A model generated the notes under the pieces. The model was not told the DNA's origin, did not search any database, and saw nothing but the letters and a program-made list of their open reading frames with translations. A stretch of DNA of 64,000 nucleotides from Neomelitea salexigens DSM 19753 (GTDB lineage Bacteria; Pseudomonadota; Gammaproteobacteria; Pseudomonadales; Spongiibacteraceae). The stretch is from the NCBI RefSeq assembly GCF_000422345.1, contig NZ_AULP01000005.1:1-64000 (forward strand), given 5' to 3'. Shown here one piece after another: positions 17,867 through 26,295 of this stretch (position 1 is its first letter; each line of letters starts with the position of its first letter). A program made the position numbers and the translations under genes.

Positions 17867-19066
17867 TTAGAACGACGCGCCCAGCCAAAACCATAGTTTA
17901 TCGGTGTCGACGGCTAATTCATCGGCAGAATAGGCGGCGTACTTCACTCCCACCGAATAGTGTTTAGCAAATTTTCGGCTGTACACCGCGTTGACTTCAC
18001 TGCCGTAGGCATCGGCACCCGCGGCGTCATCGTCGGCGCGATAGTCATGGTAAATCAGCGCCCACTTCCCCCCGGCGACACTGCCACCGACTGAGGCATA
18101 GCGGTCCACCAAGCCCCCTGCCGGGGTTTTAAGAAAGATATCCGCCCAGCCGTTGAATTTATGCAGCGTTGCCAAGGGCGTGGCAAAACCGTAGCTGCCG
18201 TCGTCACTACCCAATACCTCGTAGCCAACTTTCGCGGTCAAGCCAGCGGCGGCGACCCCGGCTTCAAGCAACAGATACTCCGCATCGGCATCGAGCAGCG
18301 GTGTGTCGGCCCGCTGGCGAGCGAACTCGGCGTGGTAAAGCAGCTTTGCCTCGGCCACAGGCTTTGCCCCCTTCACGCTCACACCACTGGTATCGAGACG
18401 GTCTTCGCCCGCCTCATCCAGTTTTAACAAATAGGAATAAGCCGTCACCGTGCCCACCGCACTGTTGAAACGCAGGTTTAGCAAGTGGTCTTTGGACTGC
18501 TTGTCTGCCTGTTCGGCAAAGATGCCATTGCGCTGCCCCAGGTAGGCATAGCTCAGCGACAATGCATCATTGGCTTGATAGTTAATTGAGAGGCCATCAA
18601 AGGTTTGGCGATCCTGACGCCAACCCACGTGCCCAACAAAACGATGGCCATCGTAAGTGATAACCTGTCGCCCTAATTTGGCCGTTAGCCCGCCGTTTTG
18701 GTAGCGCAGAAAGGCCTGATCCAGCTCGGTCGTTTCCGGGTCGGCAATCACCGAGTACTGCCCGACTTTATACCCGGCTGGCGGCGCACTGAACTCGCCC
18801 TCTCCTGCGACGATGCGGCTATCCTCAAACTCCAGTTGCGCGGAAAAACCCTGATAGGCGGCGGTCTGGTATCCCAGCCGGCTACGCAGGGTAAGGGCGC
18901 TGGCATCGTCCAGGGCATTGTCCTGACTCACCGCTTCATAACGCAGCCTAAAGTCACCGTACATCTTGCCGTTTGCCAACGCGTCGGCAAGGGAATCGGC
19001 AAATGAGGTGGCCGGCAAGGTTGCCACCACCGCTCCTAGCAGTACGGCGTTTGTTATAACTCTCAT
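17867..19066 (-). CDS. Outer-membrane porin, alginate-export-like beta-barrel
   Basis: 399-residue outer-membrane protein. The ATG at 19066 opens a signal peptide MRVITNAVLLGAVVATLPA...FA; the upstream in-frame extension is not plausible. The mature protein starts DSLADALANGKMYGDFRLRYE, then alternating beta-strand segments such as LTLRSRLGYQTA, QAFLRYQNGGLTAKLGRQVI and a final Phe (LWFWLGASF), all marks of a barrel recognised by the BAM complex. It resembles porins annotated as alginate-export family, but substrate cannot be read from sequence. A -24/-12 promoter upstream closely matches the nirB promoter, suggesting a role in nitrate or nitrite entry. Confidence 0.85.
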   Translation of the reverse strand: MRVITNAVLLGAVVATLPATSFADSLADALANGKMYGDFRLRYEAVSQDNALDDASALTLRSRLGYQTAAYQGFSAQLEFEDSRIVAGEGEFSAPPAGYKVGQYSVIADPETTELDQAFLRYQNGGLTAKLGRQVITYDGHRFVGHVGWRQDRQTFDGLSINYQANDALSLSYAYLGQRNGIFAEQADKQSKDHLLNLRFNSAVGTVTAYSYLLKLDEAGEDRLDTSGVSVKGAKPVAEAKLLYHAEFARQRADTPLLDADAEYLLLEAGVAAAGLTAKVGYEVLGSDDGSYGFATPLATLHKFNGWADIFLKTPAGGLVDRYASVGGSVAGGKWALIYHDYRADDDAAGADAYGSEVNAVYSRKFAKHYSVGVKYAAYSADELAVDTDKLWFWLGASF

Positions 19067-19181
19067 GCAGTTCTCTCCTACACTGTTTTTCTCGGCCGAC
19101 ACAAGGTCGGCAGCACCACGACCATCAGGCCGAATTGAGAACGCCGTTATTTCTAACACCTATTATTGTGGGCATTCGATT

Positions 19182-19197
19182 TGGGCGACGTCGCCCA
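19182..19197. promoter_or_regulatory. Perfect 16-base palindrome in the porin leader
   Basis: TGGGCGACGTCGCCCA is its own reverse complement. It lies just downstream of the predicted start of transcription (about 19201) in the roughly 135-base leader of the porin gene. It could be an operator for a dimeric regulator or a tight stem-loop in the mRNA leader. No family assignment is possible from the sequence. Confidence 0.5.
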
Positions 19198-19210
19198 TTG
19201 CAGGGAGATT

Positions 19211-19228
19211 TAGCAAGCGGTATGCCAG
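19211..19228 (-). promoter_or_regulatory. Sigma-54 (-24/-12) promoter of the porin gene
   Basis: The minus strand reads CTGGCATACCGCTTGCTA, with GG and GC separated by exactly 10 bases as RpoN requires (consensus YTGGCACGRNNNTTGCW). Sixteen of 18 bases are identical to the nirB promoter at 22999-23016. The expected transcription start is near 19201. Confidence 0.72.
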
Positions 19229-19465
19229 CCGCGAAGAAATCAAAAAAATTATTTTATTTTTATATTTTTCAATAGGTTAGCGCAAAGCAATTCGCTCAAA
19301 AAACCTCAAAAGCGAGGACCGCCCTAAAATACGACGACGCGCCCTTAGCGGTGCCTCATAACAAGACGGCCGCGCCCTAAAATATTGCTTGTAAAAGTGC
19401 GCAATCGGCAGGTTTGGCGCACCACAACGCTGCACGCCACCACGCCGCCCAGCAAAAGCCAATCG
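19229..19465. other. Region upstream of the porin promoter
   Basis: No credible gene is seen; a 61-codon minus-strand frame here has poor composition and no ribosome site. The part next to the promoter is AT-rich (19240-19275), as often found between an activator site and a -24/-12 promoter. An 11-base direct repeat GCCCTAAAATA occurs at 19321-19331 and 19374-19384, 53 bases apart, and could be an enhancer-type activator site. Confidence 0.4.
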
Positions 19466-21184
19466 CTATCGACTCAAGCTCCATAGCAGCGCCACGAGCA
19501 AAACAGCGCTGACGCCCTGCCAAAACCGCAGGGGGTTGCGGTGTACCAAGGGCTGAAATTCCCCAGCCTGATAGCTGGGGTTGGGGTGATGAAGATCGTG
19601 CATAAACTCTGCGATATCGTGATACCGCAGGTCGGGGTTAATACTCAACGCTCGCTTGAGCGCGCGATCCATCCAGTAAGGAATATGCGGGTTGTAATCA
19701 CTGGCAGAGACGTACTGCAGGCGCGAGTAATCACCGGCGCTGCGGCACTGCTCCAGCTTGCCCTCATAGGGCAGGGCTCTACTGAGCATTTCAAAAGCCA
19801 CGACGGCCAAGGAGAACTGGTCAGCCCGCGCACTCGGCGGTTTGCGCAGTACGTGCTCCGGCGCCGAATACTGCGCAGTACCCAGAATATGATCACGTTC
19901 TAACGGCACCGCGATCTCAGCTAAGCCGGCCACATGGCAGCTGCCAAAGTCGATAATGCGCACCCTGCCATCACCGTCCATCATTACATTGTCGGGCTTA
20001 ATATCCTGGTGGAGGGTATCGCGCCGATGCATCGCCTGCAGGCCCTTGGCCAACTGACTAAGCACCGCCACTGCCTCGCTCACTGCTGATCGGTCGCGCG
20101 CGGCCATCCACTGCGCCAGCGACTGACCGGGAATATATTCGGCAAGGTAGTACAAGCAGCTCGGCCGCTGGGGCGGCTCAACCACCGACACGACAGCTGG
20201 ATGCTCCAGTCGCTTGGCGATCCAACTCTCCAGCACAAAGCGCTCGATGTAGGCCGGATCATCCAAGTACAGCAATGACGGCGTTTTCATTACTAACTGG
20301 CGCTGGTTGCGAGTGTCCACAACCCGATACAACTGGCTGCGCGGGCTGGCGTGAAGCTCTTCTTCAATACGCAAACCGTCGACCACCGCACCCGGCGGCA
20401 GCGGCGGCGGGAATGGCAAGGCACTCAGCTGCTGATAAACATCGTCGGCATCGGCCAGCGGCAGCGCCTCTACACGCAGCAGCTGACAACTGAGATTATC
20501 CTTGCTGCCCGCGGCCAATGCATCGTCAATCAACTGCTCACAGGCGGGCTCCAGCGCACCGGACGCCCCGGTAAGACGCCGGCGAATCTGCTCGTCAGGC
20601 AGCACGTCGTGAATACCGTCGGTAGAAAGTAAAAACAGGTCCCCACAGCAGATATCGACTGAGCGATAGTCGACATCGAGATTGACATCCAGCCCCATTG
20701 CGCGGGTCAAATACGCGTGCTCAGGAGAGATACGCCGAGCGTGGTCGCGCGTCAGCTGTTCCAGCACGCCGTCGCGAAGCCGGTATATGCGGCTATCGCC
20801 CACATGGAACAAGTGGGCGAGCTGGGACTTAAATACCGCCACACTCAGGGTAGACACATAGCCCTTTTCCGCCTGCGCATAGCCTTGACCCTGGGCAAAC
20901 AGCCAGCGATTCAATGCGTTTAATACCTGTTGCGCGGAGCGCTTCACCGACCATGACTCGGGCGTTGAAAAGTAGTCATTCAGAAAGCCGGTAATGCAAC
21001 TTTCCGCTGCCTCTTTGCCCGCCTCGGCCGCCGACACACCATCGGCAATAGCCGCGACGGCACCCTTGGTCGTCAGCAGCGACCCCTCGGGCACTCGCGC
21101 GCCGAGACTGTCCTCATTAAACGGCTTAAGCCCAGCGCTACTGCGCTGGGCTATGCTCAATTTCAGTCCACCATCCAGGTGCAA
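19466..21184 (-). CDS. PP2C phosphatase / Ser-Thr protein kinase fusion
   Basis: 572-residue two-domain signalling protein. Residues 1-240 are a PP2C phosphatase: NED near 23, metal-binding D48-G49 (AIADGVS), GDSRIYRLRDG at 129, STDG with D189 and KDN at 228. Residues 270-525 are a Hanks-type kinase: Lys300 (VMK), Glu319, H392-Q-D394 with KPDN, DFG at 412-414 and APE at 441; the glycine-rich loop is weak. A C-terminal helix (~553-570) would anchor it in the membrane. The start is TTG at 21184 with AGGAG 7 bases upstream. It is co-transcribed with narK (32-base gap), a pairing also known from Pseudomonas nitrate-assimilation loci. Confidence 0.9.
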   Translation of the reverse strand: MHLDGGLKLSIAQRSSAGLKPFNEDSLGARVPEGSLLTTKGAVAAIADGVSAAEAGKEAAESCITGFLNDYFSTPESWSVKRSAQQVLNALNRWLFAQGQGYAQAEKGYVSTLSVAVFKSQLAHLFHVGDSRIYRLRDGVLEQLTRDHARRISPEHAYLTRAMGLDVNLDVDYRSVDICCGDLFLLSTDGIHDVLPDEQIRRRLTGASGALEPACEQLIDDALAAGSKDNLSCQLLRVEALPLADADDVYQQLSALPFPPPLPPGAVVDGLRIEEELHASPRSQLYRVVDTRNQRQLVMKTPSLLYLDDPAYIERFVLESWIAKRLEHPAVVSVVEPPQRPSCLYYLAEYIPGQSLAQWMAARDRSAVSEAVAVLSQLAKGLQAMHRRDTLHQDIKPDNVMMDGDGRVRIIDFGSCHVAGLAEIAVPLERDHILGTAQYSAPEHVLRKPPSARADQFSLAVVAFEMLSRALPYEGKLEQCRSAGDYSRLQYVSASDYNPHIPYWMDRALKRALSINPDLRYHDIAEFMHDLHHPNPSYQAGEFQPLVHRNPLRFWQGVSAVLLVALLWSLSR

Positions 21185-21216
21185 AACACCACTCCTTTTC
21201 GAGTTGAGATTGCAGA

Positions 21217-22689
21217 CTAGCTCACTTCAATCAGCGCCACACTGCCATCGTCGTTGTATTCGGCAATGTGTCCCTGTGGCTCTTCCATAAATTGCACCGC
21301 AACAAACACAAAGGCAGCGCAAGCGGCGATCACCATAAAGAAGCTGGAAGCATCGACAAAGCTGAGGACGGTCAGGAAGATAACCGCACCCACATTACCG
21401 TAAGCGCCGGTCATACCCGCAATCTGCCCAGTCATACTGCGCTTGACCAACGGCACGATGGCAAACACTGCGCCTTCGCCCGCCTGTACGAAGAAGGAGC
21501 AACACATGGTCGCCAATACCGCCAGCAGCAGCGGCCACGTTGACGTGATCTGACTGAGTAGCATATAGCCCACCGCCAAGCCGCAGATCAAAATGCTCAG
21601 CGAGCGACGACGGCCAAAACGGTCAGACAGGTAGCCACCACTGGGGCGGGCGACCAGGTTCATGAATGCAAAGCCGGAGGCCAACATGCCCGCTTTAACG
21701 GCGGTCAGCTCAAAGGTTTCCATAAAGAACAGCGGCAACATCGACACCACCGCGAGCTCAGAGCCAAAGGTAACTAGGTAGGCAACATTCAGAATAGCCA
21801 CTTGCTTGAAGGGGTATTTCTGCATTGCGGGGATTTCTACGTTGTTCAATACATCGTGGTTAACGCGCAGAATCTGGCTCACCTGCACAATGAACAGCAC
21901 CACCAGCACACCGTAAAGCGCCATTGCTGCCACGCCATTTAACATACCCAGATTCGATGGTGACAGCTTCCAAGTCAGTACTGCCAAGGCCAGGTACATG
22001 GGGATACACATGGCAATGTAAAACACCAAATCGCGCTTGCTGGTTACCACCAAGCCGCCACTTTTCTTTGGCTTGAAGTAGGTAGAACCCTTGGGCGTAT
22101 TGCGCGCACGTGAGTAAAAGAACACGCCGTAGATCATTGCCATCACACCTGTGCTGGCAATGGCGTAACGCCAGCCATCGTCGCCACCGAACATCAGCGC
22201 CAGGGTCGGCAGGGTCATCGCGGCTGCCGCCGAACCAAAGTTACCCCAGCCACCGTAAACGCCCTCGGCCAAGCCGACCTGGCGCGCGGGAAACCACTCA
22301 CCAACAAGACGAATACCAATAACAAAGCCGGCGCCAATAAAGCCCATTAAAAAGCGCAGCAGTGCTATGGTTTCATAGCTGTCGGCAAACGCAAACGCGA
22401 TACACATGGCACCGCCACTAACGAGGAGTGCCGAGTAGATAATGCGCGGACCGTAGCGATCCACCAGCATGCCAACCACCACCCGGGCCGGAATCGTCAG
22501 CGCCACATTGAGGATCATCAGGGCTTTCACTTGCTGCCCGGTAAGATCGAAGGCCTCTTTGATAGAGGCCAGCATCGGTGCGTGGCTAAACCACACAACA
22601 AAAGTCAGGAAGAAGGCAAACCAGCTCAGATGCAGCAAGCGGATTTTATCCTGCTTGAGATCGAGCAAATTTAATGTAGAGGACGACAT
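21217..22689 (-). CDS. narK: Nitrate/nitrite transporter, NarK/NNP family
   Basis: Major-facilitator nitrate/nitrite carrier with about 12 membrane helices. The two nitrate signatures are seen as [17 protein letters not shown] in helix 5 and [16 protein letters not shown] in helix 11; the conserved arginines on helices 2 and 8 correspond to PARVVVGML and [18 protein letters not shown]. The start is ATG at 22689 (GGAG 7 bases upstream), 490 residues; a longer in-frame version would begin inside the sigma-54 promoter. It is divergent from nirBD and leads an operon with the kinase/phosphatase, so uptake for assimilation is the likely job. The symbol nasA is also used for such transporters. Confidence 0.92.
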   Translation of the reverse strand: MSSSTLNLLDLKQDKIRLLHLSWFAFFLTFVVWFSHAPMLASIKEAFDLTGQQVKALMILNVALTIPARVVVGMLVDRYGPRIIYSALLVSGGAMCIAFAFADSYETIALLRFLMGFIGAGFVIGIRLVGEWFPARQVGLAEGVYGGWGNFGSAAAAMTLPTLALMFGGDDGWRYAIASTGVMAMIYGVFFYSRARNTPKGSTYFKPKKSGGLVVTSKRDLVFYIAMCIPMYLALAVLTWKLSPSNLGMLNGVAAMALYGVLVVLFIVQVSQILRVNHDVLNNVEIPAMQKYPFKQVAILNVAYLVTFGSELAVVSMLPLFFMETFELTAVKAGMLASGFAFMNLVARPSGGYLSDRFGRRRSLSILICGLAVGYMLLSQITSTWPLLLAVLATMCCSFFVQAGEGAVFAIVPLVKRSMTGQIAGMTGAYGNVGAVIFLTVLSFVDASSFFMVIAACAAFVFVAVQFMEEPQGHIAEYNDDGSVALIEVS

Positions 22690-22729
22690 AGTAGCTCCAT
22701 TTAGCCAACGAGGAATTTGCTTGCTACTG

Positions 22730-22746
22730 AGCAAACGCCGTGCCAA
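22730..22746 (-). promoter_or_regulatory. Sigma-54 promoter of narK
   Basis: The minus strand reads TTGGCACGGCGTTTGCT, a full match to the RpoN consensus YTGGCACGRNNNTTGCW with GG-N10-GC spacing. The predicted transcription start is near 22719, about 30 bases before the narK ATG at 22689. Confidence 0.88.
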
Positions 22747-22998
22747 ACATCAAAGCCAGCCCACTAAACAATTGATATTGTTAACAAAAAATATGACTTA
22801 GCGACTGGTTAACGCGACCAGGTACGTGCCAGCCACCACAGCCAACCGCCTGCGGCCTGAATTTTCGCCCCCCGATGAAGCAGCGCGCCCCAGAAACAAT
22901 CAGCCGCGCCACACCATAAAGCACCAAAATGCGCCCCAGGCTGGATCACAAAAATAAAAAAACCATAAAAATCAATCACATAAACAACATAAAAATCG
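22747..22998. other. Regulatory region between narK and nirB
   Basis: About 250 bases separate the two divergent -24/-12 promoters. No gene is seen. An inverted repeat CTGGT-N7-ACCAG lies at 22805-22821. The part just upstream of the nirB promoter is AT-rich, with several ATAAAAA tracts (22950-22995) that may bend DNA between an activator site and RNA polymerase. Confidence 0.45.
22921..22935 (+). promoter_or_regulatory. Putative NtrC-binding site
   Basis: GCACCAAAATGCGCC matches the NtrC consensus-like sequence GCACCAAAATGGTGC at 12 of 15 bases; only the second half-site is degraded. It is centred about 73 bases upstream of the nirB -24 element and about 180 bases from that of narK, usual distances for an enhancer-binding activator. 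It could serve both genes. Confidence 0.4.
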
Positions 22999-23016
22999 CT
23001 GGCATACCTTTTGCTA
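22999..23016 (+). promoter_or_regulatory. Sigma-54 promoter of nirBD
   Basis: CTGGCATACCTTTTGCTA carries TGGCA and TTGC with GG-N10-GC spacing. It is nearly the same as the porin promoter at 19228-19211. The predicted start of transcription is near 23026, giving a leader of about 75 bases before nirB. Confidence 0.78.
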
Positions 23017-23101
23017 GAAGCCTATTACACGCCCCAGGGCACATTAATAATGCAGCACTCCCCGGTGCTGCCAATGGTAGAAAGAAGCAAAGGACGTCAC
23101 T

Positions 23102-25651
23102 ATGAGCCATATACAGCGCTTGCTTGTTGTGGGCAACGGCCCCGTTGGACATCAATTCCTAGAGTCAATCGTCGAAAGTGGCTGCGCGACGGATTACCAA
23201 ATCACCGTAATCGGCGAAGAGCCCCGCCCCGCCTACGACCGCGTACACCTGACGGCCTGGTTTGAAACACGACAAGCCGGCGCGCTGAACATGGTTGCCG
23301 ATGGCTTCTACGCGACAAACAATATCGACGTTAGATGCGGTGAAAAAGTTGTCGCCATTGATCGCGATGCAAAAACCGCAACAACGGATTCAGGGCGCCG
23401 CTACGATTATGACCAGCTGGTGCTGGCGACCGGCTCCTACCCTTTTGTTCCCCCTGTTCCCGGCCACGAGCGCGAAAACTGCTTTGTTTACCGCACCATC
23501 GAAGACCTTGAAGCGATCACCGCGGCTGCAAAAAATGCCTCTGTGGGCGCCGTGGTGGGCGGCGGGCTACTCGGTCTGGAGGCCGCTAAGGCCATTAAAG
23601 ACCTCGGCCTGAAAACCCATGTCATTGAATTCGCGCCGCGCCTGATGGCGGTGCAAGTCGACGACGGCGGCGGCGCACTGCTGCGACGTAAAATCGAAGA
23701 CCTTGGCGTTGAAGTGCACACCCAGAAAAACACGCAAAACATCGGCGACGGCGAGCACTGCGTGCACAAGCTGTCCTTCGCCGACGGCGCAGAACTGGAA
23801 ACCGACATTCTGGTTTTCTCCGCGGGTATTCGCCCGCAAGATGCGCTGGCCCGTCAGTGCGAACTGGAGATCGGCGAACGCGGCGGCATCGCCATTAACA
23901 ATTACTGCCAGACCTCTGACCCCGCCATCTATGCCATTGGCGAATGCGCGCTGTGGAACCAACGCATCTTTGGCCTGATTGCGCCGGGCAATGAAATGGC
24001 CCGCGTCGCCGCTGCGCATATCCTTGGCAACCGTGACGACAAGCAATTCACTGGCGCCGACATGAGCACCAAGCTCAAGCTGATGGGCGTCGACGTTGCC
24101 TCGATCGGTGACGCCCACGGCAACACGCCCGGCGCCAAGTCCTATACCTTCATCGACGAACAGGCCGAGATCTATAAAAAGATAGTGGTTAGCGAAAGCG
24201 GCAAGCACTTGCTCGGCGCGGTATTGGTGGGCGATGCCGACGACTACGGCAATTTGCTGCAATTTGCGCTCAATGGCATCGCGCTTCCCGAACACCCGGA
24301 AGCGATGATTCTCCCCAATATAGACGGCAGTGCGAGCGTTGGCCTGGGGGTGGATGCCCTCCCCGACAGCGCGCAAATTTGCAGCTGTAACAACGTCAGC
24401 AAGGGCGATATCTGCGCGGCAGTGCAAGGCGGCGCACTGACCGTTGGCGATGTGAAAAGCTGCACCAAGGCCGCCAGCACCTGCGGCGGCTGTACCGCCC
24501 TGGTTGGCCAGGTGGTTAACGCTGAGCTCACCAAACTTGGCGTTGAAGTGAATACCGACCTCTGTGAACACTTCCCCTATACCCGCCAAGAGCTCTTTCA
24601 CTTGGTACGTGTAGGCGGCATTAAGTCCTTTGACGAACTATTGGAGAAGCACGGCTCCGGTAAAGGCTGCGCCATCTGTAAGCCGACGGCAGCGTCCATT
24701 TTCGCTTCCTGCTGGAACGAGTACATACTGGAAAGCCAGCACGCCGGTCTGCAGGACACCAATGACCGCTTCCTCGCGAATATGCAGAATAACGGCACCT
24801 TCTCTGTTGTACCGCGCATGGCCGGCGGTGAGGTCACTCCCGATGGTTTGATCACCGTGGGCAGCATCGCCAAAAAATACAAGCTGTACACCAAAATCAC
24901 CGGTGGCCAGCGGGTGGATTTATTCGGCGCCACCCTCGACCAACTTCCCGCTATATGGAAGGAACTGATCGATGCCGGTTTTGAAAGTGGCCACGCCTAC
25001 GGCAAGTCGCTGCGCACAGTGAAGTCCTGCGTGGGCTCCAGCTGGTGTCGCTACGGTGTGCAAGACAGCGTTGGTCAGGCCATCGACCTGGAGAATCGCT
25101 ACAAAGGCCTGCGCTCACCGCACAAGATAAAAATGGCGGTGTCTGGCTGTACCCGCGAGTGCGCCGAAGCGCAGAGTAAAGACGTTGGCGTGATCGCCAC
25201 GGAAAAAGGCTGGAACCTCTACGTGTGCGGCAACGGTGGCATGAAACCCCGCCACGCCGACCTCTTTGCCTCCGACATCGATACCGAAACCCTGGTGAAA
25301 TACGTCGATCGCTTGTTGATGTTCTACGTGCGCACCGCCGACCGCCTGCAACGCACCTCGGTGTGGATGGAAAACCTCGAGGGCGGTTTGGACTATCTGC
25401 GCCAGGTCATCATCGACGACTCACTAGGTATCTGCGACGAACTGGAGCGCGATATGCAAAGCGTGGTCGACAGCTACCAATGCGAGTGGAAGACCACCAT
25501 CGAAGACGAGCAAAAACTCAAACAATTCCGCTCCTTCGTGAATGCCGATGACGGCGACAAAGACATTGTTTTCGTGGAAGAGCGCGGTCAAATCAGGCCC
25601 GCCAACGAAGAAGAAAAACAACTCAACAACAACTTAATTGCGGTTGCCTAA
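23102..25651 (+). CDS. nirB: NAD(P)H-dependent nitrite reductase, large subunit NirB
   Basis: Reduces nitrite to ammonium in the cytoplasm. 849 residues: FAD/NAD-binding domains (~1-400, VVGNGPVGHQF at the start and VVGGGLLGLEAAKAI near 155), a BFD-type [2Fe-2S] domain with C427, C429, C461 and C464, a ferredoxin-like half, then the sirohaem-4Fe4S domain with C643-C649 (CVGSSWC) and C683-C687 (CTREC). All ligands are present. AAAGGA lies 7 bases before the ATG. It follows a sigma-54 promoter and is followed by nirD. Confidence 0.97.
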   Translation: MSHIQRLLVVGNGPVGHQFLESIVESGCATDYQITVIGEEPRPAYDRVHLTAWFETRQAGALNMVADGFYATNNIDVRCGEKVVAIDRDAKTATTDSGRRYDYDQLVLATGSYPFVPPVPGHERENCFVYRTIEDLEAITAAAKNASVGAVVGGGLLGLEAAKAIKDLGLKTHVIEFAPRLMAVQVDDGGGALLRRKIEDLGVEVHTQKNTQNIGDGEHCVHKLSFADGAELETDILVFSAGIRPQDALARQCELEIGERGGIAINNYCQTSDPAIYAIGECALWNQRIFGLIAPGNEMARVAAAHILGNRDDKQFTGADMSTKLKLMGVDVASIGDAHGNTPGAKSYTFIDEQAEIYKKIVVSESGKHLLGAVLVGDADDYGNLLQFALNGIALPEHPEAMILPNIDGSASVGLGVDALPDSAQICSCNNVSKGDICAAVQGGALTVGDVKSCTKAASTCGGCTALVGQVVNAELTKLGVEVNTDLCEHFPYTRQELFHLVRVGGIKSFDELLEKHGSGKGCAICKPTAASIFASCWNEYILESQHAGLQDTNDRFLANMQNNGTFSVVPRMAGGEVTPDGLITVGSIAKKYKLYTKITGGQRVDLFGATLDQLPAIWKELIDAGFESGHAYGKSLRTVKSCVGSSWCRYGVQDSVGQAIDLENRYKGLRSPHKIKMAVSGCTRECAEAQSKDVGVIATEKGWNLYVCGNGGMKPRHADLFASDIDTETLVKYVDRLLMFYVRTADRLQRTSVWMENLEGGLDYLRQVIIDDSLGICDELERDMQSVVDSYQCEWKTTIEDEQKLKQFRSFVNADDGDKDIVFVEERGQIRPANEEEKQLNNNLIAVA

Positions 25652-25720
25652 CGGCCTCACTGACAGGAGCCAAATAGCGCAACGCGTTTCGGGACACCCC
25701 GAACAACAAGGAGAGCATTT

Positions 25721-26038
25721 ATGAGCTGGACCACCGTCTGCACACTCGACGACATTTTACCCAATGCTGGCGCCGCGGCCTTAGTCGGCGACACGCAGCT
25801 TGCCGTCTTTCGCGTCGATGACCGCATCTTCGCACTGGACAACCACTGCCCCTTCAGCCGCGCCAATGTGCTGGCGCGGGGAATTGTCGGTAGCGTCGGC
25901 GAAACGCTAGTGGTTGCCTCACCACTGTACAAACAGCATTTCAGTCTAGAGGCGGGACACTGCCTTGAAGACGACAGTATCTCTGTGCGTCGCTTCCCCG
26001 CGCGCAACGAGAACGGCCTGGTGCAGGTCCAACTATAA
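25721..26038 (+). CDS. nirD: Nitrite reductase, small subunit NirD
   Basis: 105-residue Rieske-fold partner of NirB. It matches NirD in length and in the LAVFRVDDRIFALDNHCPFSRANVL segment. As usual for NirD, the Rieske cysteine/histidine pairs are incomplete (only DNHCP remains of the first, and the second is replaced by SPLYKQHF), so it should not hold a 2Fe-2S cluster. An AAGGAG site precedes the ATG. No nitrate reductase gene follows, unlike in many nirBD-nasA operons. Confidence 0.93.
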   Translation: MSWTTVCTLDDILPNAGAAALVGDTQLAVFRVDDRIFALDNHCPFSRANVLARGIVGSVGETLVVASPLYKQHFSLEAGHCLEDDSISVRRFPARNENGLVQVQL

Positions 26039-26295
26039 AACGCACCTTCCAAGGATTAGTCTCCCCCTTGCCGGCTGCAACTCCCCGTGCAGTCGGCCCT
26101 TTCACTACCCCCCCTTTGCCAGGTGCAATTTGCCTACGCGCCGCGGCAACCGCTGGCCCGTCGCCACAAACTCAGGCCGAAGCGGGCAAAAAGCCGGCCG
26201 GCAAGGCGGTGAATCAAATTAGTGTTAACCCGCCCTAGCGGGTATAATCAGCGCGAATTTTTCACCTCGCACACAGCTGATAACGGAAACGACTC
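26039..26295. other. Intergenic region nirD-ppa with hairpin and promoter
   Basis: No gene is seen. A 10-base stem with one G-T pair (GCCGGCTGCA, 26070-26079, with TGCAGTCGGC, 26088-26097) lies 30 bases after nirD and may end its transcript, though the T-run after it is poor. A clear -10 box TATAAT at 26243-26248, with TTAGTG at 26219-26224 as a weak -35, should start the ppa transcript. Confidence 0.5.

Noticed and set aside
22690-22746. Longer NarK start at 22746
   Set aside because: It would begin inside the consensus -24/-12 promoter, and the ATG at 22689 has a good ribosome site.
23567-24601. 344-codon minus-strand frame inside nirB
   Set aside because: Long antisense frame caused by GC-rich codon bias; nirB is certain on the plus strand and the antisense product has no features.
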